Below, in pieces: positions 34,672 to 46,165 of a stretch of 64,000 nucleotides of DNA (position 1 is its first letter; every line of letters starts with the position of its first letter). The notes beneath the pieces are model-generated. The model did not search any database. It had not been told where the DNA came from and saw only the letters and a list, made by a program, of their open reading frames with translations. The stretch spans positions 1,622,236-1,686,235 of the forward strand of contig RDEW01000007.1 in NCBI GenBank assembly GCA_011109175.1, read 5' to 3'. A program made the position numbers and the translations under genes. Source of the stretch: Dicyema japonicum (Eukaryota; Dicyemida; Rhombozoa; Dicyemidae).

Positions 34672-35330
34672 ATGTCTCATCAGTTTCGCTATTATGTAGG
34701 GAAATGTCAACCGTCTAAAAACGTGCGCAAAGACTGGACGGTCCCAGAGATCTATTACTTCCATGTCAAGCCCTGGTGGTCTAGGGAAAGCAAAGAGATC
34801 TCGAACTACCCTCCCAGCCAGAGATGGATGATGTCCACACCGTTAACGAGAAAGTTCCACTCTGCGCCCCAGTATCTTGTTTTTTGAGGTTCGTATGGTA
34901 CGCGTAGAGGAAGAATTAACGACAAAAAGTCATATATATTTTTGGTTCAGGTTTGGTCCTTTGCCGGAGGTGAGATTTTCCTGAGTGTTCTTTGGAGATC
35001 AGTGAATGTTCTCCGTATGTGTATGCGGTCAGTGGATTCAAATAATGGGAAGGTTGGATTTGGGTCTAGCGATTGTCAGAGATATTGTGAGCTTCTTAAT
35101 TCAAGGTGGTCACTCAAAGGCGAGATTTTCGACTCCCAGTGTAAGTGTCCAACAAGAGATGTTACAGCTCTCAATGGTGAATTTTGGATTTGTTATAGGA
35201 AAGAGAGTGATATGCATGGAGCCCAGTTTGAGGAGGCATAATTCAGTGTCGTACTGTTTGCACAGGAGCGTTAGATACTACTTTTATTGCCGTTCAAGTG
35301 TTCAAAAATTCTTTCTTTTCTAGAATAACA
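34672..35330 (+). other. possible small gene of unknown function
   Basis: A frame from the ATG at 34672 to 34887 encodes 71 residues, including RKDWTVPEIYYFHVKPWW and MMSTPLTRKFHSAPQY, which look protein-like. A 29-nt GT..AG segment near its end would give a slightly different C-terminus. Further frames to 35323 (e.g. RLDLGLAIVRDIVSFLIQGG and GKRVICMEPSLRRHNS) are separated by possible tiny introns, but I could not assemble one model. No family is recognised. Confidence 0.3.
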
Positions 35331-35516
35331 CTCACTTATCTCAATTCTTTCCCACTTTCATGGTGGCGAAAAAAATAATTATTTCCCTTTCAAGTCTATT
35401 TGAGGTTTTTCCACAACATTTTATTATATATCTGCTGGTTTTGGGTGGACTTGTGTAATGTTGAAAAATAAACTTGAGTACTTCTTGCATCCTTTGCTCA
35501 GAACTTTTGATTATAG

Positions 35517-35935
35517 ATGTTTCATGAGTGGCCCATCTTGTTCATTCTCACGAGAAGAGTAAAGACAAGGGATTTCACTTATTATGAAGCTAAGAAGACA
35601 ATATATGAAATAGAAGTACGCAACCACCTAGATTTGGGGTGGGGCCTGCACCGACAACTCTTCCCAGTCGAGACTTCCAGGCTCCGTGTTGAAAGCTGGG
35701 AGGCTGCTCGGACTTTTAAGAATTTCAAAATAAGAAAATATGACAGCCTCTCAACAAAATTCTATATAAAGCCGCAGTTGTCGAGACGAGCGGAGTCTTC
35801 GTGCCGAAGACGGTTTCTTTTCTAAGATCACTCGGGTCCATGATAACGAAAACGAGTAACGAACATCGGGAAATGGAGTGGCTGTTCCAATGGATTTCTC
35901 TGGCAGTTGTCAAGGGAAACAGTCACTTAATTACT
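35517..35935 (+). pseudogene. RLE-type retroelement C-terminus
   Basis: Frame 35517-35790 includes LFPVETSRLRVESWEAAR then KIRKYDSLSTKF, consistent with the D/E..E...A..K..KY end of a restriction-like endonuclease. A shifted frame continues KAAVVETSGVF, then VSFLRSLGSMITKTSN, then EWLFQWISLAVVKGNS and a stop, the common C-terminal block. One frameshift separates them. The copy is truncated at its 5' side. Confidence 0.6.
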
Positions 35936-35940
35936 TCCTA

Positions 35941-36380
35941 AATGTCAAATTCACTAAACGATGTTGTAAAAAATGCACTGGAGTCAGCTGGATACCCCTC
36001 CATGGTAAAGCATACCGTACTGAAGAGAGGGGACTGAAAATGGCATGATGGAATCACAATCTTTCCGTTCAATCAACTGATATGGGTCGTCACGTGTATC
36101 GACTCCCTTTCTCCTACTGACATTATCATGAGAGCAGTAAATTTATTATCTGCCACAGAAAAAACAGAGAAGGCTAAACGGAAGAAATACGAAGGGTTCC
36201 CAAACCGATTCACATTTCGATTCTTTCCAAGACACCTGGAGGTATTAACAAAAAGTCTTTGCCTTTTCTAAGAGACTAGGGCGTCTGACTACACTCACAA
36301 GCCATGTCAATGAAACCCGATGATTCAACCTGTTAATCTCTATTGGTGTCGTAAGAACTAACACAGTGTCAATCATGTAG
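35941..36380 (+). pseudogene. RLE-type retroelement fragment (second family)
   Basis: The translation LNDVVKNALESAGYPSMV, a stop, then WHDGITIFPFNQLIWVVT and CIDSLSPTDIIMRAVN matches the (K)RPDG.T..P....LVWD.T..DTLA pattern of PD-(D/E)XK-like domains in invertebrate retroelements. It continues KAKRKKYEGF and RFFPRHLEVLTKSL. Two stops interrupt it. It abuts the previous fragment and belongs to the same family as 5200-5570. Confidence 0.6.
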
Positions 36381-37013
36381 GCGCAGATGAACACTTACAT
36401 AAATGTTATTGTTTCAACAATAAACTACTAAATGTCCGCACATTTAAATTATAACAACTATTGACTTTTTATCGATTTAATATTTTATAATTTTTCGATC
36501 AATGAGTACTTTGCAATCATTATTAAAATAACACAATATTAATTTTTACAATATTACAAGGGGAAATGACAGTAATCAACCAGGACTCAACGAGGATGAT
36601 CTCTGGAAGCGACTTAACAACACACCACCTAAAAATCCTCAATTTCTTTCATGTTGGTTAGGGTTAATAAATTAAGGGAAATTAAATTAAAGTTATTGAA
36701 CCAGAAAACCACCTTCATAGCCAAAACGAAAAAAATTTAGGTGATCTAGGCCTCCCTCAGCAGTCTTTGCATCTTTTCTTGGTGTTCAGGCTGTGTTCCA
36801 ACAAATTTACGATAAAGAAACGCACAAACCCTCTGGCAGGAGTTCCATAAAAGAAAACTTCTTCAATAGTTTCGGCGCCTTTGATTGAACGTTATCAAAA
36901 ATAAAATTTAGATTATTTCCTTTTAACCATTTGACTAAATAATTAAAAAATAATAAATAACTAATTTAATTTTAAATATAAAAAAAACTTATCTTTTAAA
37001 TATATTGCTGCTT
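36381..37013. other. AT-rich spacer with a possible minus-strand exon pair
   Basis: On the minus strand (about 36890-36770) KGAETIEE joins across a 26-nt GT..AG segment to RVCAFLYRKFVGTQPEHQEK then MQRLLREA and a stop. The fit of splice sites and the protein-like sequence suggest real exons, but I do not recognise the family and see no start. The rest is AT-rich with no feature. Confidence 0.3.
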
Positions 37014-38948
37014 ATGGTAATCTTGTGTGGTAATTAATATAATTAGACGAGTACGATTTACTATAGACTAAAAACATCATCAAATTTTGACAAAATTGAA
37101 TTCGTAGAGGACGCCATCACCTTACTTCAACTTAAAACTCTGTTATCTGCCAAAACTGAGCTTCTTCTTAAATCTGGTCTATTCGACATTGTTGCCTTTG
37201 ATGAAAAGACTCAGAAAAGTACCTATTCATATAATAACAGAATATGAATTTGAATCGGACATTATTCAGGCTGACTGTCAACTCACTATATGTCGAATCC
37301 CCGCTAAGAGATCACTCCCTAAGCTGTAGAGAATTGCCATATTTCCTAGATCATCCTTCGTCCCCGCTGACAGAAAAACTAATATAATGACTACCGTTAA
37401 AGATTATGTATTAAGCGTTTTAGCTTAAGGCTTTATTCATTGCTGTTAGCTGGCGTAGTTTAAAGCATTAGTTGAGCTTATTATATAGGCAACCACGTGC
37501 AACAGCGGCTGTGTTATTGAAAGGGAGGTATTGGACGAGGCTAATAAAGTTTGTGAGAGTAAAGCAAATTAGGACTTTTTGGAGGAGTGTGAAAAGCTTA
37601 GAAGTTACTTTCAACCCCAGGAGTACTACAACTACTATGGGAAACCTGTCCCCACAGGAAAAGTTCCTGCAAACTACATTTGTCACCGTTGCAATCAGCC
37701 AGGACATTGGATTCAAAACTGCCCAACCATTAAAATAGTTGTTTTTTTAGGTCACAGTAGGACCACAACGGAAAACCTATTCCTACAGAGAAACCGATCG
37801 TAGCCCAAATTAAGCGAAGTCACGGAATTCCCAACTCATTCCTCAAACCAGTCTCAGACCCTAACCAACTGGGGGCAGTCCTCACCAGAGACGGATCATT
37901 TGCTGTCCCAGCCATTGATGCGTATTAACTTTGGTGCATTCAAGTGAGGCATATCAGAGAGGGAAAAAAGAGAAACCACCGTTCTTAGAAATTCGGCGAC
38001 TGAGACTAAAAAACCAGCGTCATCCCCTGTTCCTCCAGAACTTCAATGTCCACTTTGTAATAAACTGATTGATGATGCTGTTGTTCTCCCGTGCTGCCAT
38101 GAGCCTGCATGTGATAAATGTATTCTTTCAAATAGTATTTTAGGCATTACCGAGAGTCTTCTAAGCTCTGAGAAGCATCAGTGTCCTCTTTGTTTGAAAA
38201 CAGATGTTTCTCCCTGTCAGTTATTGTCAAATAACTTTCTGAGGAAAAAAGTAACCGAGTTTAAGTCGATGGCTGCCAAGAAACACTACCTTGAGACAAT
38301 TTCCACTAATAGGCCTGAGTAAGTAATGGTTTAATGCAAAGTCCACCAACAGACTCTATGGGGATCACTAAACGTACTGGTATACTTATGATTAATTCCA
38401 GTTATTCCAAGGGTCACCAAGGATAGTGTTGACTCAATGATTTGGAAGGATCCGACTCTGTCCTTGCCTACAGTTCCAATGTAAATTATTTGATTATATT
38501 AAAGGGTTGCCCCCAATCATGTTTGTTATAAGCAAATGCCCATACCAAACATGACGAATCCTAGATTTTTCCCTCCATTTTATTACATGATTCCACCTCA
38601 AATTAGTTTGTTTATTATATATTTGTAGATAAAAAACCTTATCTTTTGAGTCGGGAAGAGTTCTATGCTGTGAAACATGCCTTAAAGTCAAAAGAGTCAG
38701 TTAAAGATTCTGTAACTACTGAGGTCAGGGATTCTTCCAGGGAGTCAAAAAGAACTCATAAGCAACAGATTTCGTCAAAAAGAGATGATAGGTCACCTGT
38801 GATTGAACGACGGAAAGAGAAGAAATCGATATACACTTCTCCAAGTCGTAATCAGTTGGATAGACCATCTGAGAGGAGACGACATTATAGATCAAGTCAT
38901 TCTAGATCTTCAAGACATAAACATCACAAAAGGCATTCTTCCGAATAA
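37014..38948 (+). CDS. RBBP6: RBBP6-like protein (DWNN, zinc knuckle, RING)
   Basis: RBBP6 is a nuclear E3 ubiquitin ligase and a component of the mRNA 3'-processing machinery. The ATG (37014-37016) appears to be followed directly by a 30-nt intron. The ubiquitin-like DWNN domain follows (TSTIYYRLKTSSNFDKIEF ... LTICRIPAK). A CCHC zinc knuckle comes next (CHRCNQPGHWIQNC, about 37680), then the linker IKRSHGIPNSF...PAIDAEAYQRG. The RING-type domain reads CPLC...DDAVVLPCC...CDKC...CPLC (38045-38200). A proline-rich stretch (FFPPFYYMIPPQ) and the block LLSREEFYAVK lead to a basic RS/His-rich tail. A 20-nt intron at 38019-38038 (gtcatcccctgttcctccag) keeps the RING in frame. Exons between DWNN and the knuckle are not fully resolved. 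The p53/Rb-binding tail of vertebrate RBBP6 is absent. Confidence 0.88.
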
Positions 38949-39070
38949 TTTTTTATTTTTAATAAAATGTTTTTTATTTGTTTTGTTCATTACTTGTTTA
39001 GTTACTATTTTTATTAAGTCGATGGTGCCGTTTTTTTGGTGACGTGCCTCGTTTCTTAATTTGATCACAG

Positions 39071-40582
39071 TTGAGAAAAATATCTAAAAACAAGGGGTAT
39101 AAAAGGGATGCATCTAGTCTAAAGCTCCTTACGTTCAATGCTTACCTGGAGAGATACGACGTATCCATTGGGTGCCTACAAGAGACGAAAGTTACTTGTA
39201 GCCTTGATGAGAACTACGGCGAATATCGAATAATATGCCTACTGAGCGACTCAAAATATTATGGACTTGGATTTGCCATCCACTCAAAGTTGACAAGTGC
39301 AGTCCACCGTATATGGAGTGTGAATGACAGGATCTGTGCTATACAAATCCGGCCAAACGACTTACCTCCTTCGAAGAGCTTTCTGACAATTGTAAATGTT
39401 TATGCGCCACACTGTGGGAGAGTAGCGAACGATTCGACAGAACTAGACAACTTTTATTCAACACTGTTACGGACGTACAACGAATATGAGTCGTCATCAA
39501 TAATACTCATTGCTGGGTATATGAATGCGAAAATCGGGATGAAGAATAACCCGGATGATGTTTTCATGGGAGAACATGGACGTGGAATAAGAAACTTACC
39601 CGAGACAATACTTGGTCACTTTTGTATGGCAAACAACCATTTCCTATGCAATACTGCATTTACGCATCCTGCCTGCCACAAAACTACGTGGATGGGGAAG
39701 CGAAGGAACTCAGGGGGAAAGCTGGTCCCATTATACAACCAAATCGATTATGTCATAAGCCGGGCTAAAGACAAACACCTTAACGTAAATGCACGTTCAT
39801 ATGAAGGCTCGACGACTGTCAGCGACCACAAGATGGTCATTGCGACCTTCACCCTGAAAAAACATGCCATTAAATACAAGAATGCAAAAAATCACGAATT
39901 TGAGAAAATCAGAGGCGACTACGCGACTGAAAAGCTGATTTCTCAACCGGAGACTACTGAGAGATATCAACAATACATTCAGACTAATCTGCAGGACGTA
40001 TTGGTGGATATCACGCTAGAAGACGCCTGGAAACGCACAAAGGACACCATCAACGAAGCTGCTGAAGCATGTCTTGGCAAAAGGGAGAATAGTAAAATGC
40101 ACCTGAAGGCTATTCATCCAGATGTTCCTGAGCTTGCGAAAAGTCTAAAAGAAATAAATATGAGAAAATCAAATGCCACTGACACTAATGCGATAAAAGC
40201 CCTTCAAGGCGAAAGACAACGTGTCAGAAGAAAAATAAAGGGTCTGAACAAGAAGCTTTTCATAGAAGAAATAGCTTCCTGTATAGAAGAAGTAAACAAA
40301 GTGAAAGACAACGCACAGGTGTACGTCGCTGCCCGTTTGCTGCGGCGAACAAACCGAAGTCGACTAACCATAAAAGACGAGAACGGTAAGCTGATACTGA
40401 ACACCAAAGAACAAACTGAAGCCATCGCGGCTCACTTTGAGAAGCTTTTCAACATCAAAACCATAGAAATCCACCCATTTGATGGAAGGCCAAGACCCCT
40501 TAGATACCAATCACGGCCGAGGAAATCAAAACGGCCTGCCGAAAACTCAAGAATAACAGAAGCCCCGGACCAGATGCGATAA
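39071..40582 (+). CDS. RTE-like EEP endonuclease (ORF 5' part)
   Basis: The frame encodes about 500 residues. The N-terminus SLKLLTFNA...CLQETKV is the first EEP block, although the stretch between them looks shortened. Then come FLTIVNVYAPHCGR, ILIAGYMNAKIG (normally GDfNaKiG, with the D changed to Y), NQIDYVISR and VSDHKMVIATF, the catalytic SDH motif. A basic linker region follows. After about 40499 the frame leaves the RT frame, whose start (ITAEEIKTACRKLKNNRSPG) is seen in another frame. The single frameshift separates it from the RT. Confidence 0.8.
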   Translation: MRKISKNKGYKRDASSLKLLTFNAYLERYDVSIGCLQETKVTCSLDENYGEYRIICLLSDSKYYGLGFAIHSKLTSAVHRIWSVNDRICAIQIRPNDLPPSKSFLTIVNVYAPHCGRVANDSTELDNFYSTLLRTYNEYESSSIILIAGYMNAKIGMKNNPDDVFMGEHGRGIRNLPETILGHFCMANNHFLCNTAFTHPACHKTTWMGKRRNSGGKLVPLYNQIDYVISRAKDKHLNVNARSYEGSTTVSDHKMVIATFTLKKHAIKYKNAKNHEFEKIRGDYATEKLISQPETTERYQQYIQTNLQDVLVDITLEDAWKRTKDTINEAAEACLGKRENSKMHLKAIHPDVPELAKSLKEINMRKSNATDTNAIKALQGERQRVRRKIKGLNKKLFIEEIASCIEEVNKVKDNAQVYVAARLLRRTNRSRLTIKDENGKLILNTKEQTEAIAAHFEKLFNIKTIEIHPFDGRPRPLRYQSRPRKSKRPAENSRITEAPDQMR

Positions 40583-41889
40583 ACCCAGAATTACTGAAAT
40601 ACGGCCCTGACCTCCTTTTTGAAAAAATCGCTACACTACTAAATGAAATGTTTTCAACTAACTCAACTCTACCTCTGGGTACGGGACTACTAATCCCCAT
40701 ACAAAAAACCAACAAAAACAGAGGACCGCTCGAAAATTTGCGACCCATCATACTACTAAATTCATTACGCAAAGTCTTGGCAAACATTGTGCTTGAACGA
40801 ATAAAAGGATCTGCTTACAAATACCTACCAGATAGTCAAAGTGGTTTTCGAGAAGGGAGATCCACAGCTGATGCGGTCTGGAGTCACAGATGGAGGTGTG
40901 CAACATATCAAAGATACCGTAACGCCACCAATATTCTGGGAATTGACCTATCAAGAGCTTTTGATACGGTTAACAGGAACAAATTAATGGGGGTACTGAG
41001 CGGATTTCTTGATGAATCGAGTCTAAGGATGATCCGAATTCTACTTTCTAACACTGAGCTCCTTGTGAGAGTCGGAAAAACCTATTCAAGAAAATTTGAA
41101 ACAAATACGGGCACTCCACAAGGAGACTCTCTTTCTCCTCTACTATTCACAATTTATTTGGAAGCCGCTATGAGGGAACTTAGACCGTCATACCAAGGAA
41201 AGACGGAAGAAGTAATCTACGCGGACGATGTAGACCTAATTTCTGAAGACAAAGAGGTCCTGCAAAACCTATTAGAAAAAGCACCAGATGTACTAGGGAA
41301 ATGGTTTCTTACTGTGAACAGAGAGAAAACAGAACTCACAGAGATAAGAAGGATGAGTAACGTCCTAGAAGAAAAGTGGCGACAAGTAAAGAAACTCGGT
41401 TCACTCTTGGGAGATAGCGAAGATATTTTACGTAGGAAAACTCTAGCCAATGCTGCGTTATATAAACTGAAGAATTTATGGCTCAATCAAAAAGGCATCG
41501 ACACGAAAATGAGAATCCTATTATACAACTCATTCATAAAACCCGTACTTTTATATAACGCTGGAACTTGGGCGACCTCATCAGCGGATATGGAAAAACT
41601 AGACTTGTTCCACAGAGGTCAGCTGAGAAAAATAACAGGAACTACTTGGCCTACGAGAATATCGAGGAACGCTTTATATAAGAGATGCAGCACTAGACCT
41701 ATCAGCTTAGAAGTACTGGAATCCCGATGGAAGCTCTTCGGACACGTGCTGAGGATGGAATTAACATCCCCACCGAACATATCTATGGAAACATACTATG
41801 TTAGTCAAGAAGGCCGCTATCGTGGAAGACCAAGAACAACACTGCCAATAGTCTTACAAAAAGACCTGGTCAAGATCAAAAAAATCTAA
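40500..41889 (+). CDS. RTE-like reverse transcriptase (ORF 3' part)
   Basis: From the frameshift at about 40500 the frame reads RKLKNNRSPGPDAINPELLK. Then come ENLRPIILLNSLRKVLANIV, SGFREGRSTADAVW, NILGIDLSRAFDTV, TGTPQGDSLSPLLFTIYLEA and the intact catalytic box EEVIYADDVDLIS (about 41210-41245). The C-terminus has LLYNAGTWA and ESRWKLFGHVLRM, typical of RTE-clade elements. The catalytic aspartates are intact. Only the frame break to the endonuclease disables the copy, unless it is a sequence error. Confidence 0.88.
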
Positions 41890-42037
41890 TAAATGCCGAC
41901 GACCTGGACAGCATGAGAGCTTTGGCTAGGAACAGGGGAGCATGGAAAAGGATGACATCTAACCTTGTTTCTTTTGCTGCACATGCGGGGCTATAATTAG
42001 TATGGCTCTTGTGAAGTGCTTAAATAATAATAATAAT

Positions 42038-43189
42038 CCTGCATGTTTGGAATAAGGCTGGCATCTCCGTAAGGTCTTCTAGAAAAAACAGCGAAGGCAC
42101 TGAAAATGGTAAGAACTTCAGAAGACATGTTGCTTCTTTACCCCATACATCTAAACAACTTCTCATAGCATTATCTTCTGCTTTTCTGAGCTTTTTTCAA
42201 CCCCGCTGGGTTTATTCGCTTCATTTGTGGAGTCAAAATAGAAGAAATCAATACACACAAGAAATCACAACAGAAGACTGTAGCAAGGAAAAACAACCGT
42301 CGCACGTCATGCTGCGCAAACATGACATCGTCGTCAAACAAGAAGGTCACTGACCGCGCTTTATCACGAAGAGCGTCATGGGAATGCACAGCTAACACGC
42401 ATCTGTCATTGATTAAAACCAGTGCGCTCGAAGTTTTTACCGCTTTCAACAGAACAGTGATCTTGTCTATGATAAAAAACATCGAGAAAAAATGAGTATA
42501 AACTTAATAATGTGAACTTTATAACTTGAGCCGCTGCCCTATGGTCCCTCTCTAGGCACGCCACTGACTACTGTTAATGATTTTCACCAGGGTCACTTGC
42601 TGTATAAGAAAACTGCCTACACTAAAGTTCCTGTTAATCAGTAACGAAGCTTTGGAAATAAAAACTCCAAACTTTTCCATAATTAAAAAATTCTCTTAAT
42701 CAAGGACCACTCTATGATGTTTGGTCTACAATTCCTTGACGAATATAAAACTTAATTCGGCTCAGTACCTTTGGTTTTCCCTAAATAAAATGAGAATCAT
42801 ATTACCCTCAGTGACAAATTTCGTAATTCTTTGAACTATTCTCGAAACTGAACCCCTTCAGTTGCACCTCAAAACGATCCACGACTAATATCTTGACAAC
42901 AACAAACTTCTGGGATCTTTCCCGCTGAATACTGACATAAGTTGAGTTTCTCCACCTCGGAAAATTCTTGTTCCTTGTCATACCTTCGCTGCGACCATAA
43001 TATAAAACTATTTGAACATAATCGGACAATAAATTTTGTCTCTATGTCCTTTCTGCCTCTTAGCCAATCACTTCTCCCACCCTGGTCACCTTCAAGTTCT
43101 GTGTCATATCAGATACACCCGTAGGATCTCTAGTAGAGTTCGCTTTCGGGAGTTACTTTCCACCGATTTTTTTCACTTGAAGAGATCAC
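42038..43189. other. no identified gene
   Basis: A patch at about 42230-42440 is richer in G+C than its surroundings and holds open frames on both strands (one of 52 codons on the plus strand from an ATG near 42322). None resembles a known family. The remainder is AT-rich. Confidence 0.35.
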
Positions 43190-43930
43190 GAGTAAATAAA
43201 TAAATAGTTGGTTAAGTGACCCCGGTCATTGCTGCTGGAAGAGATGGATGATAGCATTCGAGACAGATCACTGGTTATCATAATACCTTTTTTTTGTACT
43301 GGTGTTTGCATAGATAGTGACAAGGATGGTCTGGGCTGTAGACTTAGCAGAGGAACTGCAGAGCTCTCATTTCCAAAATGGTCTCCAATTGGAAGGATCT
43401 TCATTCTCAGTGAAGATGATCAATAGAGGTTGATCTGAAACATCCAGTAATTGTTCTGAGAGCGATGTTTTGGACTTTTTGTAGTTTGTCGATAAAAGTG
43501 AGGGAGGCAGAGGATAATCAACAAGGACTTGAATGGTTAATTGTGATTCGAATGAATTGTTTATGTATGATGGTTAGGTCCTCTTTGCTTTGGAGAAGGA
43601 ATGACCTGACACAGCTTTCAGTATGTTAATTATTCGAGAGGCCATTGTGCATTTTTCCACCAAATTTTTCGAGAAAGTCAGTAATTGGTCGATAATGACC
43701 CTAAATTTTTGGGATGTTTCGTAAGAAGTGTTTTCCATGGAGGAATTCAAGATGCAAGAATTTTATTACTTAGAACCTGACTTGATGGTCGACCAAACGC
43801 TTTGGTTAGGTCAATCGATGCAAGGATAGTCCGTTTGGGTGGATTGTAATTATTGAACCATCAAAGATGTATTGAGTCAGGGTAGAGTGATGCGTTGATA
43901 TGGCAAATAAATCAATTAATTTTCAGGTTT
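43190..43930 (-). pseudogene. LINE fragment, minus strand
   Basis: Near 43850-43790 the minus strand reads YNPPKRTILASIDLTKAFGR, the iDltKAFDtv block of LINE RT. The downstream part to 43190 is degenerate and ends near GACCGGGGTCACTTAACC, similar to other LINE 3' ends here. Confidence 0.55.
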
Positions 43931-43966
43931 TGGATAAGTACATCAATAAACATCACGAGATTTTAG

Positions 43967-44125
43967 CGACATCTTTAGGTAAAAAAGTCATTTTTTAAAT
44001 CTTATAAGAATTGATTTTAACGAGTCCTATGGGTAAGTGGAACATTTTACCAAGGTCCTCGACATCTTTAGGTAAAAAAAGTCATTTTTTTTAAATCTTA
44101 TAAAATTGATTTTAAGGGGTCCTAT
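43967..44125 (+). repeat. direct repeat, about 65 bp, two copies
   Basis: CGACATCTTTAGGTAAAAAA...GAGTCCTAT at 43967-44030 is repeated at 44060-44125 with small length changes in homopolymers. No coding content. Confidence 0.85.
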
Positions 44126-44875
44126 TTTGAATGGGAACCAAATAAATAGTAATATTCATAAGCAATTGTTCAATATTAGGAAAATAATTTAAATACCTTA
44201 ATAATAAATTAAGTTATTAAAGCAAAATACAATAAAGAAATTTATAATCAAAACGAGTAAATTTGCTACTTCAAGGATCTATCCTATTCTACCAAGGCAT
44301 CATTACAAAGTTTTCGCAGTGCTTCAATGCATCTTAATGTAACATTAAATATCACTTATCAAATAAGTTCATTCCCAAAGGGTAGTTTTATCTTGTCATA
44401 CTCTGGACATGAAGTCAATTTTATAAAAAGTTCCATAAATCCAATCGGATGGGGCTTTGAAATAACCAATCCTTTAATAAAAATTCTACAATAAAAAACA
44501 CCAACAACAATAATATAGTCTCACAGAAATCCTTATTATCACATGTAATAAAATGTGCATTATTAGTGATGAATAGTATTCAGTATGCAAATTTGGGTAT
44601 CGTACGTGATTAAGTAATGCCAGGATAAGAATGCATCTCCCTAATAGTAAATAAATAAAATAACCATTATAGTCAAAATTAACCAACAAATATTATGTAT
44701 ACATGATAAGTAGTATCTCCCAATTTCATAGCTGACATGCAAATGTAGTACATGACAGCATTAATCAACTGCCAGTCATAGGAGGAATATCTGCCTTGTT
44801 TTGTCTATTAGTAACACAGTAAACAAACCAAAATCTCCTTTAAATAAGCGGGAAATGATGATGCATTCTTATTAT
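44126..44875. other. AT-rich region, nothing identified
   Basis: Short hydrophobic frames occur (e.g. 44486-44689), as expected from base composition. No gene, RNA or repeat is supported. Confidence 0.5.
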
Positions 44876-45502
44876 TTAAATAGTTATCAATTTGTTGTTT
44901 ACAGGTTTATCAGCTATTGGATCATTTATTTGTAAAAAGATGACAGGATGAGTATTTCCACTCAGCAATTGTTGGTTAGTAATGTCACGTGGTATAGGAG
45001 ATATTATGTACTGAATTAAATGGTTCACACTCGTGCCAACCGCTGACACCAAGACCATATAGTAGCAGGACAAAAACTCAGGACTAGTCTTTGCTAGCAT
45101 AAACAGCAGTTTACCAACCATCTACAGATTATTAAAATATTACCCTACAATAGTAAATTAATGGAGAAATACTACAAACATCACTAAATGATGGAAACAT
45201 TTTAGTATACTTAATCCCATTTGCAATGATAATAGAGTGAATCCACCACATGTCATGAAATGTGGACATGTAACGAATATTAATGACAGGATTACTAACA
45301 ATTGATAACCAAGAATAGGCAAAGGAATCAAAGGCCATTGGTTGTATATCATCCAGGACACGACTATAATCACAAACAAAGCAAACGAAAACATGGCCAA
45401 AGTGTGAGTGTTATCAGGTCCCAACATTACATTCATTACATTCTTAAACAACATTATTAGAATTCTCTGATAACAGGATTGTGTGTAGAAATGAAACCCC
45501 AT
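44876..45502 (-). CDS. possible multi-pass membrane protein, unidentified
   Basis: Minus-strand frames from 45502 give long hydrophobic segments (TLAMFSFALFVIIVVSWMIY, LPILGYQLLVILSLIFV). A 22-nt intron just before 45121 joins to a last exon with SCYYMVLVSAVGTSVNHLIQ. Frame choice upstream of that intron is ambiguous: two overlapping frames are both open. The hydrophobic pattern would suit a multi-pass enzyme, with a faint resemblance to the C-terminus of CDP-alcohol phosphotransferases that I would not rely on. The 5' side is cut off by the repeat starting at 45531. Confidence 0.35.
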
Positions 45503-45530
45503 ATTACTCTTTAATGCACAAATAAAGGTA

Positions 45531-46165
45531 GATTACATAATTGACGTAATTCCTTTGCTGAAAAAAGAAAACTTGAAATACTCTTCCTATGGAGATCGTT
45601 TCCATTCGCCTTCAAAATTTCTAGAGCGATTGGGAGAATGTATTGAGAAGTCGTCAAGCCAATCTTATCGCAGACCATTTAGTTAAGTTCTTTAATGTTT
45701 ATGCTACATCAATTCCTCCTTTTGGTAGACTTCCTAAGAAAACCTTTGGATAGGTTAATTACTCCATAAGAATCCAAAATGGCGAAAGGGAGCCATGGAT
45801 TATATCAGTGGTTTTTTTCGCCCCTCCAACTTTTTTTATCGCCTCTTATTTCACAAGTCAAAAAGTTATTACCACGTACAGAAATTATTTAAGAAATATT
45901 TTTTTATTTAAAAATCATAGTTTTAATGAGATCCCTGTGATTTATGAGTATTCACAAAATTTTCTAAATTTTCCTTTCTTTCGTAAATTTAATCCTTATA
46001 TATCCTCTTGTACATTTATTTTGTTTCGTTTTTTCCCATGCTCAAAGATATTTAGAAGTTAGACCTTGTGACTATTTCTACTTGTCCTCCGACCTCATTG
46101 ATGAAGAATATGTAATTAATGTTCGTAAAATCAACAATTCTCAGTGAAACTCCAAAAAATGAAAG
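45531..46165 (+). repeat. dispersed repeat family C, copy 1
   Basis: It aligns throughout with 53298-53955 at roughly nine bases in ten. Shared segments include GATTACATAATTGACGTAA, GAGAAGTCGTCAAGCCAATC, CCTTTGGATAGGTTAATTAC and the end GTGAAACTCCAAAA. In its middle (45806) is CAGTGGTTTTTTT, which looks like a hAT inverted-repeat start. The family may be the junction of two elements that moved or duplicated together. Confidence 0.8.

Larger units (their letters stand above)
39060..42037 (+). mobile_element. RTE-like non-LTR retrotransposon, nearly intact
   Basis: It carries an EEP endonuclease and RT in two long frames separated by a single frameshift, and ends in a TAATAATAATAAT tail (42022-42037). 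It is by far the best-preserved mobile element in the window, so it is the youngest insertion. It starts about 110 bp after the RBBP6 stop codon. I found no clear target duplication. Confidence 0.85.

Noticed and set aside
38321-38630. A single ~310-nt intron near the end of RBBP6
   Set aside because: The stretch resolves into proline-rich exons separated by introns of 23, 22, 24 and 23 nt in a continuous frame.
42171-42482. Minus-strand frame of 103 codons in a GC-richer patch
   Set aside because: No recognisable domain, no splice context, and an equally plausible frame on the other strand.
44876-45502. Firm assignment as a choline/ethanolamine phosphotransferase
   Set aside because: The resemblance is confined to hydrophobic C-terminal segments, and the catalytic CDP-alcohol motif is not present in the window.
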